Of a DNA stretch of 64,000 nt, positions 26,062-35,361 are shown one piece after another. Every line of letters begins with the position of its first letter. Positions within the stretch are counted from its first letter, which is position 1. This DNA comes from Virgibacillus doumboii (GTDB lineage: Bacteria > Bacillota > Bacilli > Bacillales > Amphibacillaceae): positions 248,001 to 312,000 of the forward strand of contig NZ_CADCWQ010000001.1 in NCBI RefSeq assembly GCF_902806455.1, given 5' to 3'. The notes beneath the pieces were generated by a model that did not search any database, was not told the origin of the DNA, and saw only the letters and a list, made by a program, of their open reading frames with translations. Made by a program: the position numbers and the translations under genes.

Positions 26062-26122
26062 CATAAAACGTCTAAAAGGCGCCTAATGCTGACGCCCCAA
26101 TAGCTTCTCGAACCCAGCTTTC

Positions 26123-26252
26123 CTAGTGATGGGTTGCTACTACATCTCTAAGAACATTATCTTTTAGCTGATGTCCAAACCTCAACTTGTTTTCTTGATT
26201 ATAGATGAATCGATTAATTAATGTAAATTTAGTTCCTTTGAAATAAAGTAGA
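26123..26252 (-). other. Possible remnant coding fragment, not assigned
   Basis: On the minus strand a frame reads GTKFTLINRFIYNQ...HQLKDNVLRDVVATHH, which looks protein-like but has no start site of its own and is bounded by repeats. It might be a leftover of a mobile element. I cannot assign it. Confidence 0.2.
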
Positions 26253-26254
26253 GC

Positions 26255-26287
26255 AAAAACCCGGGCAACCACATAAGTTGCCCGGAA
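26255..26287 (-). terminator. Terminator of the BceAB-type operon
   Basis: CCGGGCAAC at 26261-26269 pairs with GTTGCCCGG at 26277-26285; on the minus strand it is followed by TTTTTGC. Its left half is nearly identical to the MFS terminator at 25702. Confidence 0.85.
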
Positions 26288-26291
26288 TTCA

Positions 26292-28133
26292 TTATGCCTC
26301 TTTTGGCAAGACAATCCGCTTATACATCTGAACCGTAATCCAATAATACAATCCATAAATAATAAGGAAAATACTGATTGGAATCCATATTTTCGTGTAT
26401 GGATCAATTATAATGAACGAGAACATCTGCATTCCAACTATGACATGGACAAGGCCGACCAGTGCAGGGAACAGGAATAGTAAAAACAGTTCCCGGTAAA
26501 TCGATTTGACCAAAAGCAATTTGCGCACACCGATTTTTCGCAGCATGGTGTAGCGGTGTGTGTCGGTTGTTGCCGTTGACAGCAGTTTAAACATCAGGAC
26601 ACTCGCCATCATCATTAAAAATGCAACCCCGAGGAAAAATCCCATGAAAATCGTTCCGCTGGCAATTGCTTTGAATCCAACGTAATTCCCGTATTTACCC
26701 GTATAGTTTTCCACTTGTATTCCACGGTACGACTCTGCCAGCTCCTGTTGGTTTTCACTGATTGTCTCAAGCTGTGGCAGGTAATTGGTGAAATCGTCAA
26801 CCCGCACAAGCTGAACGACATTTACATCACTGGATATCTCCCGATAGTTTGCGCCATCAACCACATAAATTTCTTTTTCACCAAACATCTGAAAGCCGGC
26901 ATTCATTTCCATTGACAATGCCGTGGACCATTGATCAGGCAATTCCTGCATCGAATACTTTGCTTCAGGCAATGGCTTGGAAACACGTGTTGCCTCTGGA
27001 ATCTCCATTGATGCCGGATCCATTTGCTTAATCATCGGCGGATTTTCCAGTAGGTCATCCTTTAGAAAATAAACGCCCTCATCATTCACCTTATAGTGAT
27101 AGCTGTTTTTTTCCGTAATATTCATAACCGAAAGTGCTTCCTTATCCTCTTCAGTCGGCTGATGAATGGCTGCATCATTCGCATAAAATGCCGACGCCTG
27201 CAGTTCAACATTATGATAGAACGAAATACCTGCTGTCATAGCGCCGAGGCCCATGGCTACAAGCATTGCGACTGTTCCAAGTACTTTTGTCAGATTCAGC
27301 ATCCGAAACCGCAGCTGTCCGAGTGTAAATGAATTGATTCCCTTTTCGTTCAGGGCACGATTATCTTTTAACTTTTTCACAAAATAAGGAAGAAGCGAAA
27401 TGAACATTAAATACGTTCCGGGTATAATTGTAACCGTTGCTAAAATAAGCCCGAATTGTGCCAGTTGCCCCATATGCATCATCGCATAATAGCCAACACC
27501 TATTAAAATAACCGCTAAGATAACACCGAATAATGTCTTCTTGCCTTTTACCTTCACATTGTCTTGTTTCTGTTCAGCGTGAAGCAGGTTCAGCACACTT
27601 TTTCTGGCAATTTTCCACGCATTCACAACCGATGTCATGAAAAATAATGCGACGTAAAAGATGATGGTTGTGATCATGGAAGAAGGGTAGAACGGTTGAA
27701 ACCCTTCGCCGGAAAAGTCCAGCTGCCACATGAACAGTTCAGCAATGCCTTTGGAAAGACCAACGCCAACCGCCAACCCAATCAGTAATGACACAAGTCC
27801 GATAAAAAATGTTTCAAAAAACATCAGCTGGGTTACTTTATGTTTTTTTGCCCCAAGCGTCATATACATGCCCATCTCTTTTTGACGCAATGTGAGCATA
27901 AAGGAGGTTGCATAAAAGATATAAAATACCGTGATCGTTCCCAAAATAAACGTGCCAACGTGGAAAACAAATACAATCGAGCTGATCATCGCGTTTGCTT
28001 CAAGAAATGTTTTGTTCTGGGCAAGTGTTTCGAACATGTAAAAAATAGATATCGAAATTGTCAGCCCGAACAACAGGACCAGATAATCTTTAAACATTTT
28101 CCGCATACTGGAAAGTGATAATTTTAATAGCAC
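26292..28133 (-). CDS. BceB-type ABC permease (peptide antibiotic resistance/sensing)
   Basis: 613 residues with about ten TM segments and one large extracytoplasmic domain (about 305-510) between the first group and TM VIII, the hallmark of BceB/PsdB/YxdM permeases. FtsX-like blocks are seen near TM2-4 (TLRQKEMGMYMTLGAKKHKVTQL) and near the end (TDTHRYTMLRKIGVRKLLL). These transporters with their ATPase protect against cell-wall-targeting peptide antibiotics and signal to a BceS-like kinase. No two-component genes are adjacent here. Sixteen bases after the ATPase gene. Confidence 0.87.
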   Translation of the reverse strand: MLLKLSLSSMRKMFKDYLVLLFGLTISISIFYMFETLAQNKTFLEANAMISSIVFVFHVGTFILGTITVFYIFYATSFMLTLRQKEMGMYMTLGAKKHKVTQLMFFETFFIGLVSLLIGLAVGVGLSKGIAELFMWQLDFSGEGFQPFYPSSMITTIIFYVALFFMTSVVNAWKIARKSVLNLLHAEQKQDNVKVKGKKTLFGVILAVILIGVGYYAMMHMGQLAQFGLILATVTIIPGTYLMFISLLPYFVKKLKDNRALNEKGINSFTLGQLRFRMLNLTKVLGTVAMLVAMGLGAMTAGISFYHNVELQASAFYANDAAIHQPTEEDKEALSVMNITEKNSYHYKVNDEGVYFLKDDLLENPPMIKQMDPASMEIPEATRVSKPLPEAKYSMQELPDQWSTALSMEMNAGFQMFGEKEIYVVDGANYREISSDVNVVQLVRVDDFTNYLPQLETISENQQELAESYRGIQVENYTGKYGNYVGFKAIASGTIFMGFFLGVAFLMMMASVLMFKLLSTATTDTHRYTMLRKIGVRKLLLVKSIYRELFLLFLFPALVGLVHVIVGMQMFSFIIIDPYTKIWIPISIFLIIYGLYYWITVQMYKRIVLPKEA

Positions 28134-28148
28134 GTGATCGCCTCCTTT

Positions 28149-28916
28149 CTAATCCATCTCATGCGGTGAAGTGAAATCCGCAAGTACATTAAGAATTGTC
28201 TGGTGAAATTCACTCCGGCCGCCTTCGCGTTTTATTTCCCTGTATATCTCTCCGTCCTGGATGAACAGTATCCGGTCACAGTAACTCGCGCTGAGCGGAT
28301 CATGGGTTACGAGCATAATTGAAACGTCATGATTCTTATTCAGATGGACCATCGCTTCCATTAAACTTTTGGCGCTCTTTGAATCAAGTGCACCTGTTGG
28401 TTCATCCGCCAAAATAATTGCCGGTTCATGAACGAGTGCGCGTGCTGCGGCTGCTCGCTGCTTCTGACCGCCGGAAATCGTTACCGGATATTTTTCCAAA
28501 ATCGCTTCAATGCCCAGTTTCGCTGCAACCTCCTGAACGGCTGGTTTTATTTTTCGCGACGGAACACCTTGCAATGACAGTGGCAAGGCAATATTTTCAT
28601 AGACTGTTAGATTTTCCAGCAGGTTAAAATCCTGGAAAATAAACCCGAGCCGCTCCGACCGAAAGTCTGCGAGCTGCCCCTGTTTCATGTGTGTAATGTC
28701 GGTTCCGGCAATTTTGATCGTTCCATCGGTCGGGTTGTCCAGTGTCGATACAACATTTAAAAGCGTTGTTTTTCCGGCACCGGACGGCCCCATAATGCCG
28801 ACGAATTCCCCTTCCTTGATAGCAAAGGATACGCCGTTTAAGGCACGGTATTGATTTTCATTGCGTTTACCAAAGACTTTATGGACGTCTTTTACGTTTA
28901 CAACTGATTTATTCAT
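28149..28916 (-). CDS. BceA-type ABC transporter ATP-binding protein
   Basis: 255 residues of the MacB/BceA class. Walker A is GPSGAGKTT near 43-51, the Q-loop is in GFIFQDFNLL near 91, signature ISGGQKQRAAAARAL near 147, Walker B AIILADEPTGALD near 168-180, and switch His in VTHDP. The C-terminal GEIYREIKREGG segment is common in BceA proteins. It starts the leftward two-gene operon. Confidence 0.9.
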   Translation of the reverse strand: MNKSVVNVKDVHKVFGKRNENQYRALNGVSFAIKEGEFVGIMGPSGAGKTTLLNVVSTLDNPTDGTIKIAGTDITHMKQGQLADFRSERLGFIFQDFNLLENLTVYENIALPLSLQGVPSRKIKPAVQEVAAKLGIEAILEKYPVTISGGQKQRAAAARALVHEPAIILADEPTGALDSKSAKSLMEAMVHLNKNHDVSIMLVTHDPLSASYCDRILFIQDGEIYREIKREGGRSEFHQTILNVLADFTSPHEMD

Positions 28917-28940
28917 TTTGATAACCTCCAGTTTTAATCT

Positions 28941-28973
28941 GTTTCCAGTTTAACCGGCTGTATTGGAAACTGG
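28941..28973 (-). promoter_or_regulatory. Nested inverted repeat upstream of the BceA-type gene
   Basis: GTTTCC/GGAAAC and CCAGTTT/AAACTGG arms overlap in 28941-28973, 25-57 bp before the gene. This is a plausible regulator site, by symmetry only. Confidence 0.35.
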
Positions 28974-29043
28974 TATCTATTTTCCTTTCAGTAATCTTAC
29001 AGTTTTGCAACCTTTTATAAATACAATCGTCTCCCGACTGAAA

Positions 29044-29085
29044 AAAGTGGCATGAAAAATAATTTTTATCTTCATGCCACCTTTT
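29044..29085 (+). terminator. Stable hairpin before the DUF1659 gene
   Basis: AAAGTGGCATGAA pairs perfectly with TTCATGCCACCTTT across 14 AT-rich bases. It lies between divergent starts rather than at a 3' end, so it may be an mRNA leader structure. Confidence 0.6.
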
Positions 29086-29127
29086 GCTGTTTGGGTTCGA
29101 TTGTAGTAGTGAAGGGAGGTGATCGAC

Positions 29128-29352
29128 ATGGCAGTATCACAAATGGTTTCATCACAGCTGACGTTAATTCTTGATGATGGTGACGATATCCTAACCGGCG
29201 ATACCATCTACAAGACGAAAAGCTTCAATAACGTCAAACCTGTTGCAACAGCAGATCAATTGTATGCAATCGCAACAGCTGTGGCAGCACTGCAGGAGCG
29301 ACCGCTTTATAACATCAAGCGTAAAGACAACTCCGAAATCAGTCAGACATAA
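29128..29352 (+). CDS. DUF1659 protein
   Basis: 74 residues. Features typical of DUF1659 are SQLTLILDDGDDILTGDTIYKTKSFNNVKP and the helical DQLYAIATAVAALQERPLYNI. No membrane segment. The family has no known function but recurs beside DUF2922 and YvrJ genes in Bacillales, as here. ATG 29128 follows GGGAGGTGA; an in-frame ATG three codons upstream overlaps the RBS. Confidence 0.85.
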   Translation: MAVSQMVSSQLTLILDDGDDILTGDTIYKTKSFNNVKPVATADQLYAIATAVAALQERPLYNIKRKDNSEISQT

Positions 29353-29370
29353 TTTTTTCGGCAGGGTAGT

Positions 29371-29412
29371 GCGGGGAATGATAGCAATAATTCATGCTAA
29401 AACATCCCCTGC
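29371..29412 (+). terminator. Intercistronic hairpin between DUF1659 and DUF2922 genes
   Basis: GCGGGGAATG and CATCCCCTGC form the outer stem, with inner TAGCA/TGCTA, followed by AAAAAA rather than a T run. More likely an RNA processing or stability element than a strong terminator. Confidence 0.5.
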
Positions 29413-29439
29413 AAAAAATCATAGAAGGGAGGGAAAACG

Positions 29440-29655
29440 ATGAAAAAGTTGGAATTGAAATTCTTGAATGAAGAAGGCAAAACAGTAACTTATTCATTGG
29501 AAAAGCCGGTTGAACCAGTTGATCCGGCCGCAGTTACCAGCGCCATGGATGAGATTATCGCACAAAACGCATTCTCATCTTCAGGTGGCAATCTGGTGGA
29601 GAAAAAAGGCGCACGTGTTGTGGAACGCAATGTAGTTGAAATAGAGTTAGCCTAA
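29440..29655 (+). CDS. DUF2922 protein
   Basis: 71 residues with the DUF2922 pattern: MKKLELKFLNEEGKTVTYSL, a central LEKPVEPVDPAAVTSAMDEI and a C-terminal ARVVERNVVEIEL strand. Function unknown. Strong RBS AGGGAGGG. Middle member of the conserved trio. Confidence 0.85.
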   Translation: MKKLELKFLNEEGKTVTYSLEKPVEPVDPAAVTSAMDEIIAQNAFSSSGGNLVEKKGARVVERNVVEIELA

Positions 29656-29693
29656 ATGGCTGACTGAAGGAAATTTTTTTAACTGTTCTCGGA

Positions 29694-29718
29694 GACCAGC
29701 GGCAGCACTGCCCTGGTC
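29694..29718 (+). terminator. Intercistronic hairpin between DUF2922 and yvrJ genes
   Basis: GACCAG-C-GGCAG-CA-CTGCC-CTGGTC, a compact GC-rich stem followed by TTAAAAAT. It is the third hairpin in a row placed before a member of this trio. Confidence 0.5.
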
Positions 29719-29750
29719 TTAAAAATATTATCAGACAGGAGGGAATTACA

Positions 29751-29885
29751 GTGGAAACATGGGTATCCTTTGTGACAGAAGTCGGCTTCCCAATCATGGT
29801 GACATTTTATTTGCTGCACCGGATTGAAGGAAAACTCAATGACCTAATCGAATCCATCCACGCACTTCCGGAAAAAATGAGATAG
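29751..29885 (+). CDS. yvrJ: YvrJ-family small protein
   Basis: 44 residues starting at GTG after AGGAGGG. The single hydrophobic segment FVTEVGFPIMVTFYLLHRIE and the tail NDLIESIHALPEKMR are diagnostic of the YvrJ family: one TM helix with a short amphipathic tail. Function unknown; the association with DUF1659 and DUF2922 suggests joint action. Confidence 0.85.
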   Translation: METWVSFVTEVGFPIMVTFYLLHRIEGKLNDLIESIHALPEKMR

Positions 29886-30252
29886 AGCCACAGGGACGGG
29901 TTCTTTATTTCTTAGATAAGGAACCTGCCCGCGTGTCTCACTCAGAATGCCAAAGTTCACAGGAAAAGCGCCGGAGTTCACAGTGTTTTCGCCAAAGTTC
30001 ACAAAGTTTTCGCCAAAGTTCACAATTTGTACGCCTCCTCAACACGGTGTTCCGCTCAGGCGATAGTGTTTTCGCTCAAATTGTCATAGAATCCGCTCAA
30101 GATTATGGCGAATCGGCTCAAACTGTCATAAATCCGGCTCAAGTTCACAGTGTTTTCGCTCAAGTTCACAATTTGTTCGCCTCCCCTAGATGGTGTTCTA
30201 CCAAAAGTGCCTTGCTTCCATGAGACAAGGTCCCTGTCCCTATGTCTCACTG
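29886..30252. repeat. GTTCACAA phrase repeat, locus 4, between two GACAGGG palindromes
   Basis: 29886-29943 and 30206-30252 each hold a copy of the GAGACATAGGGACAGG-type inverted sequence. Between them (29946-30186) at least nine GTTCACA or TGTCATA words alternate with CGCCAAA, CGCTCAA or GGCTCAA. This is the longest tract of the family in the window. It follows the 3' end of yvrJ. 30253-30405 is AT-rich and holds the probable promoter of the helicase gene. Confidence 0.8.
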
Positions 30253-30405
30253 GACTCAAGTTCACCATTCACAAAGAAACAACAAGCCCACACGTATATT
30301 CCCCTTAAAATCCTCCTATCCTATTAAAAGCATTTAGTTTAAAAATGCGAATAACTCATATAAAATAGTAGATAAAGAGATGGTAGAAAGTAGGGTATTA
30401 GCATT

Positions 30406-33400
30406 TTGAACAGTTTTCGTGATATTAACATAAAAAAGATGTTTCCATCCGTCATTTACCGGCGCGGATTGGATTATTACAAGAACGATCAAGTCAGTGA
30501 TCTTCTTTACGATATAAATAACCAGCTTTGGACAGCAACTGTACACGGAACAGAAGATTATTTTGTGGAGATAAATACTAAAGATTTTTCAAAGGGTTCA
30601 ATTGACACATACTGTGACTGTCCGGCATTTGACACCTATGGATCGTGCAAGCATATAGCAGCTGTGCTGATTAAAATTGCCAACAGGGATACAAATAAGC
30701 CGCAAGTCGAAAGGGCCAACTATAACCCTGGTAAATGGCTGATGGATTCTATTCTCTCGTTAACCGACTACCAGCCGGCTTCGGAAATAACCAGTCAAAA
30801 AATTCCGCTCCATGTGGAGTATTATTGCAAGTGGACGTTTGATCACAATCTGCTTTTGGAATTAAAAGTCGGCGAAAAGCGCTGCCTCGTTGTTAAGAAT
30901 GCATTTGATTTCCTTGATAATGTCCTTAACGGCAATGAACATTATTTTACAAAAACATTCACATATGATCCGGAAGTGCACTATTTTTTGCAGCAGGATA
31001 AGGAAATTTTCGAACAGCTGTATTCCGTTTTACGCAATGAGAAAATTTATCTGGACCGTTCCATTTACCATTACCAGAATTCGCCGGAACGTTCAGTCGT
31101 TATCCCGCCGCTTGCTGCCAGGCAAGTTCTTCAGTTACTTTCTGAAAGGGATTTTACCGTGGAAGAAGGAAAGCAAAGTTTTCAGCATATCAGTGTTGTG
31201 GAGGATGATTTGCCTTTTGACTTTGCACTGGCAAAAAATGAACGTGGTGATTTGGAGTTATCCATGGAAGGCTTGGAGAACATGACTTACTTCAAGCTTT
31301 ATCATATGTTGTTTTCGCTTGGCACATTTTATTTTCCAAAAAAAGAACAGATTCCAATCATCGAAAAAATTACGCTAGCCGGATCTGAGAATCCTCGTTT
31401 GCCAATCGCCAAAACCCAGGCAGATGCGTTTATTTCACAAGTCCTTCCATCCTTAAAAAAGGTAGGGGACGTGAACATAGAAGAAAACGTGGCAGAGGAA
31501 ATTATCCAGGTCCCATTGCGTGCAAAGCTGTTTCTCGAAGTTAAAGCGGATTGGATCGCAGGGAGGCTGGAATACCACTACGGTGACTATCAGATTGACC
31601 CGTTTAACGGCCGCAAACAGGGTGAGGTCATTATTATCCGGGATGTGGAAAAAGAGCGGCAAATCATGCACCTGATTGAGCATGCGAATTTTCATTACAA
31701 TGGAAAAGAATTGTATATCGAAGCAGGTGAGGAAGCGCTTTACGATTTCCTGTATGAGGTATTGCCGTTATTGGATAAGTATATCGAGTTGTTTCTGACG
31801 TCCGAAATACGCAGCTTCATCGTGGAAAATGAACCATCCCCAAGCACGAGTGTACAGCTTGAATCATCGTCAAACCTGCTTGATATCGGGTTTGATATCG
31901 ATGGGATTGATGACTCGGAAATCAATCAGGTCCTCAATGCTGTCATGGAAAAGAAGCGCTACTACCGTTTGGAGAGCGGTGCATTGATGTCCCTTGAAGG
32001 GGAAGAGTTTTCATCAATGAAGCAGCTTTTCGATGACTTGAACATTGATAAAGATGATTTACAGGATGGCAAAGTCCAAATGCCTGTTTACCGCGGTGCA
32101 CAGGTTGATGAACTGATTGATATGAAAAAAAGTTACGACCCTGCATTCCGTAAACTGCTGCATCAGCTGAAATCGCCGGAGGAGCAGGTGTACCCATTAC
32201 CTGAAAATCTCCATGCAACACTGCGGAACTATCAACTGACAGGCTACCAATGGTTTAAATCGCTGAGCACCTATCATTTGGGTGGTATTCTGGCCGATGA
32301 TATGGGGCTCGGAAAAACCGTGCAGAGTATCGCCTATATTTTATCAGAGCCAAGTGACAACCCGCATTTGATTGTTGCGCCGTCTTCGGTGTTATACAAC
32401 TGGAAAAATGAATGTGAGAAGTTCGCGCCGGATTTAAAGGTGGCTATTCTAACCGGGACACCACTGGAGCGGGAGAAAATGATTGAAGAATTTTCGTATA
32501 TGGATGTATGGATTACGTCCTATGCAACACTTCGTCAGGACATTGCCATGTATCGGGAAAAGACATTCCAGACCTTAATTTTGGATGAATCACAGTATAT
32601 TAAAAACTATGCTACGAAAACATCCAAAGCGATCCGGCAGATTCAGGCAAGTCGCAGGTTCGCACTGAGTGGAACACCAATTGAAAATTCAATTGACGAA
32701 CTGTGGGCAATTTTCCAGGTCATTTTACCAGGATTGATGCCGGATCAGCGCACTTTCAAACAACTATCGCATGAAAAAATTGCATCCTTGACGAAGCCGT
32801 TTATTTTGCGTCGCTTGAAAAAGGATGTATTAAAGGAGTTGCCTGAAAAAATTGAGTCCGTCCATGTTTCCGAGCTGACACAGGACCAGAAAGAATTGTA
32901 TCTTGGTTACCTGCGTCAGCTGCAGCAGGAAACAGCTCAGTCCATGAAAGAAGGCGGATTTAATCAGAACCGGATGAAAATCCTCGCCGGGTTAACGCGA
33001 CTGCGACAGATTTGCTGTCATCCATCGGTATTTGTGGAGAATTATCAGGGCGAGTCAGGCAAACTGAACCAGCTGATGGATACGGTTCGCAATGCCATCG
33101 CCAATGGTAAGCGCATGCTGATTTTCTCGCAATTTACTAGTATGCACGAAATCATTATAGAGCGACTGCAGCAGGAAGATATCGATTATTTTTATCTGCA
33201 TGGGCAAACGGCTTCACAGGATCGTGTTGAAATGAGTGAGCGGTTTAATAATGGTGAGAAAAGTGTATTTCTTATTTCACTGAAGGCGGGAGGAACCGGA
33301 TTGAACTTAACCGGAGCGGATACCGTTATCCTGTATGATCTATGGTGGAATCCCGCAGTTGAGGATCAGGCGACAGGTCGCGCTCACCGGTTCGGGCAAA

Positions 33401-33567
33401 AAAATGTCGTCCAGGTTATTCGTCTGATTACAGAAGGTACAATTGAGGAAAAAATATACGACCTGCAGCAGAAAAAACGTGAACTGATTGATCAGGTCAT
33501 CCAGCCTGGTGAAACAATGCTGTCGAGCCTCAGTGAAGATGATGTACGGGAGCTTCTTAGTATATAG
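30406..33567 (+). CDS. SWIM-domain SNF2/Rad54-type helicase
   Basis: 1053 residues. The N-terminal SWIM zinc finger CDCPAFDTYGSCKH lies near 67-80, followed by a long SNF2-associated region (about 100-580) and the ATPase core: Walker A DDMGLGKT near 630-637, DESQ box near 726, SGTPIEN near 757 and motif VI GRAHRFGQ near 990. Proteins of this kind (YwqA-like) translocate on DNA or nucleoprotein; the cellular role is unclear. It starts at TTG with a weak TAGGGT upstream, which may keep expression low. Monocistronic. Confidence 0.92.
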   Translation: MNSFRDINIKKMFPSVIYRRGLDYYKNDQVSDLLYDINNQLWTATVHGTEDYFVEINTKDFSKGSIDTYCDCPAFDTYGSCKHIAAVLIKIANRDTNKPQVERANYNPGKWLMDSILSLTDYQPASEITSQKIPLHVEYYCKWTFDHNLLLELKVGEKRCLVVKNAFDFLDNVLNGNEHYFTKTFTYDPEVHYFLQQDKEIFEQLYSVLRNEKIYLDRSIYHYQNSPERSVVIPPLAARQVLQLLSERDFTVEEGKQSFQHISVVEDDLPFDFALAKNERGDLELSMEGLENMTYFKLYHMLFSLGTFYFPKKEQIPIIEKITLAGSENPRLPIAKTQADAFISQVLPSLKKVGDVNIEENVAEEIIQVPLRAKLFLEVKADWIAGRLEYHYGDYQIDPFNGRKQGEVIIIRDVEKERQIMHLIEHANFHYNGKELYIEAGEEALYDFLYEVLPLLDKYIELFLTSEIRSFIVENEPSPSTSVQLESSSNLLDIGFDIDGIDDSEINQVLNAVMEKKRYYRLESGALMSLEGEEFSSMKQLFDDLNIDKDDLQDGKVQMPVYRGAQVDELIDMKKSYDPAFRKLLHQLKSPEEQVYPLPENLHATLRNYQLTGYQWFKSLSTYHLGGILADDMGLGKTVQSIAYILSEPSDNPHLIVAPSSVLYNWKNECEKFAPDLKVAILTGTPLEREKMIEEFSYMDVWITSYATLRQDIAMYREKTFQTLILDESQYIKNYATKTSKAIRQIQASRRFALSGTPIENSIDELWAIFQVILPGLMPDQRTFKQLSHEKIASLTKPFILRRLKKDVLKELPEKIESVHVSELTQDQKELYLGYLRQLQQETAQSMKEGGFNQNRMKILAGLTRLRQICCHPSVFVENYQGESGKLNQLMDTVRNAIANGKRMLIFSQFTSMHEIIIERLQQEDIDYFYLHGQTASQDRVEMSERFNNGEKSVFLISLKAGGTGLNLTGADTVILYDLWWNPAVEDQATGRAHRFGQKNVVQVIRLITEGTIEEKIYDLQQKKRELIDQVIQPGETMLSSLSEDDVRELLSI

Positions 33568-33650
33568 TCGTGTTGAACGTTTGGCCGGTTTCTAAATAGG
33601 TTATTAGTATAGTAGAAGGTTTTTACTTGATAATAAAGGGGATGGTCAAA

Positions 33651-33803
33651 TTGGTCCGTGTATTCAAGGGGTTCGCAAAATTTATCGTATCCAACTTTGC
33701 CGTAATACTAGCCATCATACTACTCCCTATATTCCTGGTAACCGATTCCGTAACATTCTTCGACGATATCGTGAATTACTTATTTGGCAACCATAAATCT
33801 TAG
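33651..33803 (+). CDS. Single-span membrane microprotein
   Basis: 50 residues if started at TTG 33651, nine bases after AAAGGGG; an ATG at 33642 abuts that site and would add three residues. Basic N-terminus (VRVFKGFAKF), one TM helix (VSNFAVILAIILLPIFLV) and an acidic tail. No family recognised. A strong terminator follows at once, which supports it being a real transcript. Confidence 0.6.
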   Translation: MVRVFKGFAKFIVSNFAVILAIILLPIFLVTDSVTFFDDIVNYLFGNHKS

Positions 33804-33837
33804 AAAAAACCAGATATCCGCGATATCTGGTTTTTTC
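33804..33837. terminator. Terminator
   Basis: AAAAAACCAGATATC-CGC-GATATCTGGTTTTTT, a perfect stem usable from both sides, between the microprotein and the convergent regulator gene. Confidence 0.93.
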
Positions 33838-33847
33838 TGTACTTTTA

Positions 33848-35140
33848 TTACTGATTCAACTGAAACAACTTCCTTGGACGGCCTTTTACATAAGGCTTTT
33901 CTTCACCGACTACTCTAATAACGTTGCCTGCCAGGAGTTTTTTAACCGTTCGTTCTGCACTGCGCTTTGTTACCCGGTAATAACTGGCGATGTCATTGGA
34001 TGAAAATGGTTCGTTATTTCTAATCTCGATAAAGTCAATGAAGTTATAGGATAACTCATTATTAAGTTTTGCCCGATGAATTAGTGACTGGTACAGCTCT
34101 GAGGTATTAAATTCTTTTTCAACCCCGAGCGGACCAATTGTATCCCGGCGTTCATTCACGATGTAGCATGTCCCTCCGTCGGATCGTTCACACGCTTCGA
34201 GTGCCATCTTTGCGTTGTCCTCTGCCTGTTTTGCAGTCAGTCCCAGGCCAAATCCGATATCAACCGAAGTATTCAGTGCTTGTTCCATTTCCTTAAGTAA
34301 CGGAAAATCCCGGTAGTGATTAGTGATATGGTCCAATATTCCGCGTGTCCCGAATAATACGAATTGATCATTTCCATTTGATAAAACCGATGCATATGTT
34401 TTTTGGGAATACTTTAATAGGATTTGATGGAGCTTCAATAGTAATTCCTGTGCATGAAAATCGCCTTTTTCCGATTTGATTGAATCAAAGTCCTTGATGC
34501 GAACGTAGCCAGCGACTATTTGGGCGCTTTTCGACTGATTCAGTGTTGCAATTGATTTGGCTCTTTCAACTGCCCGTTCAAGGTTAAGCTTTGGAATTTG
34601 CATAATACTGGTGGGGATGCCTTTCGCCTTCAATTTTAATTCAACCTCATCAATGGATGTCAGCACATAGTCTGTTTTGCCCGCGTTCCAAAGGTCTTCA
34701 TGGTGGCTGACAATCCGGTCGATTTCAACTGAATCGTCATGTCCGAAGCTATATGTATAAATTTCCTCACCACTTATTTTTATTTCATTCAGTACCTCAT
34801 CTACATTTGTGCTGTCAAGTACATCAATGGACAGGCGATTGAGTTCCTGATTTTGATAGTTTCGTACATGGTAAAATGAAGTAAGAATCATATACTCATC
34901 AAAATCCACCTGGACTGCCGGAAGCCTTTTCTTGTCTATTTTCTCTTTGGCATACAAATAAGGCAAAGATCCTGCAAATAAATAAATATCGCACATTATT
35001 GCTTTTTCTACCAAATCCGCTGTTTCTTTTGCCTCGGAATAGACAAATGGAAAGATTTCGATATCATCCTGGTCTTCAACATAGCTGTATATTCTGTCAA
35101 TTAACGCTTCACGGCCAAATACAGCAATCTTTGTTTTCAC
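33848..35140 (-). CDS. Regulator with GGDEF-like central domain and C-terminal winged helix
   Basis: 430 residues, cytoplasmic. Residues 1-150 form a Rossmann-like sensor region (KIAVFGREALIDRIYSYV). Residues about 205-325 resemble a degenerate GGDEF/nucleotide-cyclase fold (AGYVRIKDFDSIK, LSNGNDQFVLFGT, GFGLGLTAKQAEDNAKMAL) without a GGDEF motif. Residues about 370-425 are a winged helix (SSNDIASYYRVTKRSAERTVKKLL; KGRPRKLFQLN). It starts at GTG five bases after AGGGGGAC. Divergent from the nitronate monooxygenase gene, whose expression it may control through the dyad at 35201-35234. Ligand unknown. Confidence 0.7.
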   Translation of the reverse strand: MKTKIAVFGREALIDRIYSYVEDQDDIEIFPFVYSEAKETADLVEKAIMCDIYLFAGSLPYLYAKEKIDKKRLPAVQVDFDEYMILTSFYHVRNYQNQELNRLSIDVLDSTNVDEVLNEIKISGEEIYTYSFGHDDSVEIDRIVSHHEDLWNAGKTDYVLTSIDEVELKLKAKGIPTSIMQIPKLNLERAVERAKSIATLNQSKSAQIVAGYVRIKDFDSIKSEKGDFHAQELLLKLHQILLKYSQKTYASVLSNGNDQFVLFGTRGILDHITNHYRDFPLLKEMEQALNTSVDIGFGLGLTAKQAEDNAKMALEACERSDGGTCYIVNERRDTIGPLGVEKEFNTSELYQSLIHRAKLNNELSYNFIDFIEIRNNEPFSSNDIASYYRVTKRSAERTVKKLLAGNVIRVVGEEKPYVKGRPRKLFQLNQ

Positions 35141-35200
35141 AAATAGTCCCCCTAAAAAATGATATTGTCATAGGTTTACATTTTGGATTAGAATCAAATA

Positions 35201-35234
35201 ATTAACGATATATTTAGCGACTTCATTCGTTAAT
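35201..35234. promoter_or_regulatory. Operator-like dyad between divergent genes
   Basis: ATTAACGA (35201-35208) and TCGTTAAT (35227-35234) are perfect inverted half sites 18 bp apart, 60-95 bp upstream of the regulator start and about 130 bp before the monooxygenase. Confidence 0.5.
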
Positions 35235-35361
35235 CTCTATCATAATACGGAATTTTCTTAATATTGTCAAGAAGGAAACATAGGAAAGTTATGGAAACTA
35301 TTAATATAGGCTTATATTGTGGTATTCTTTCAGTAAGAGCAAAGGTATCGGAGGGTAGAAT

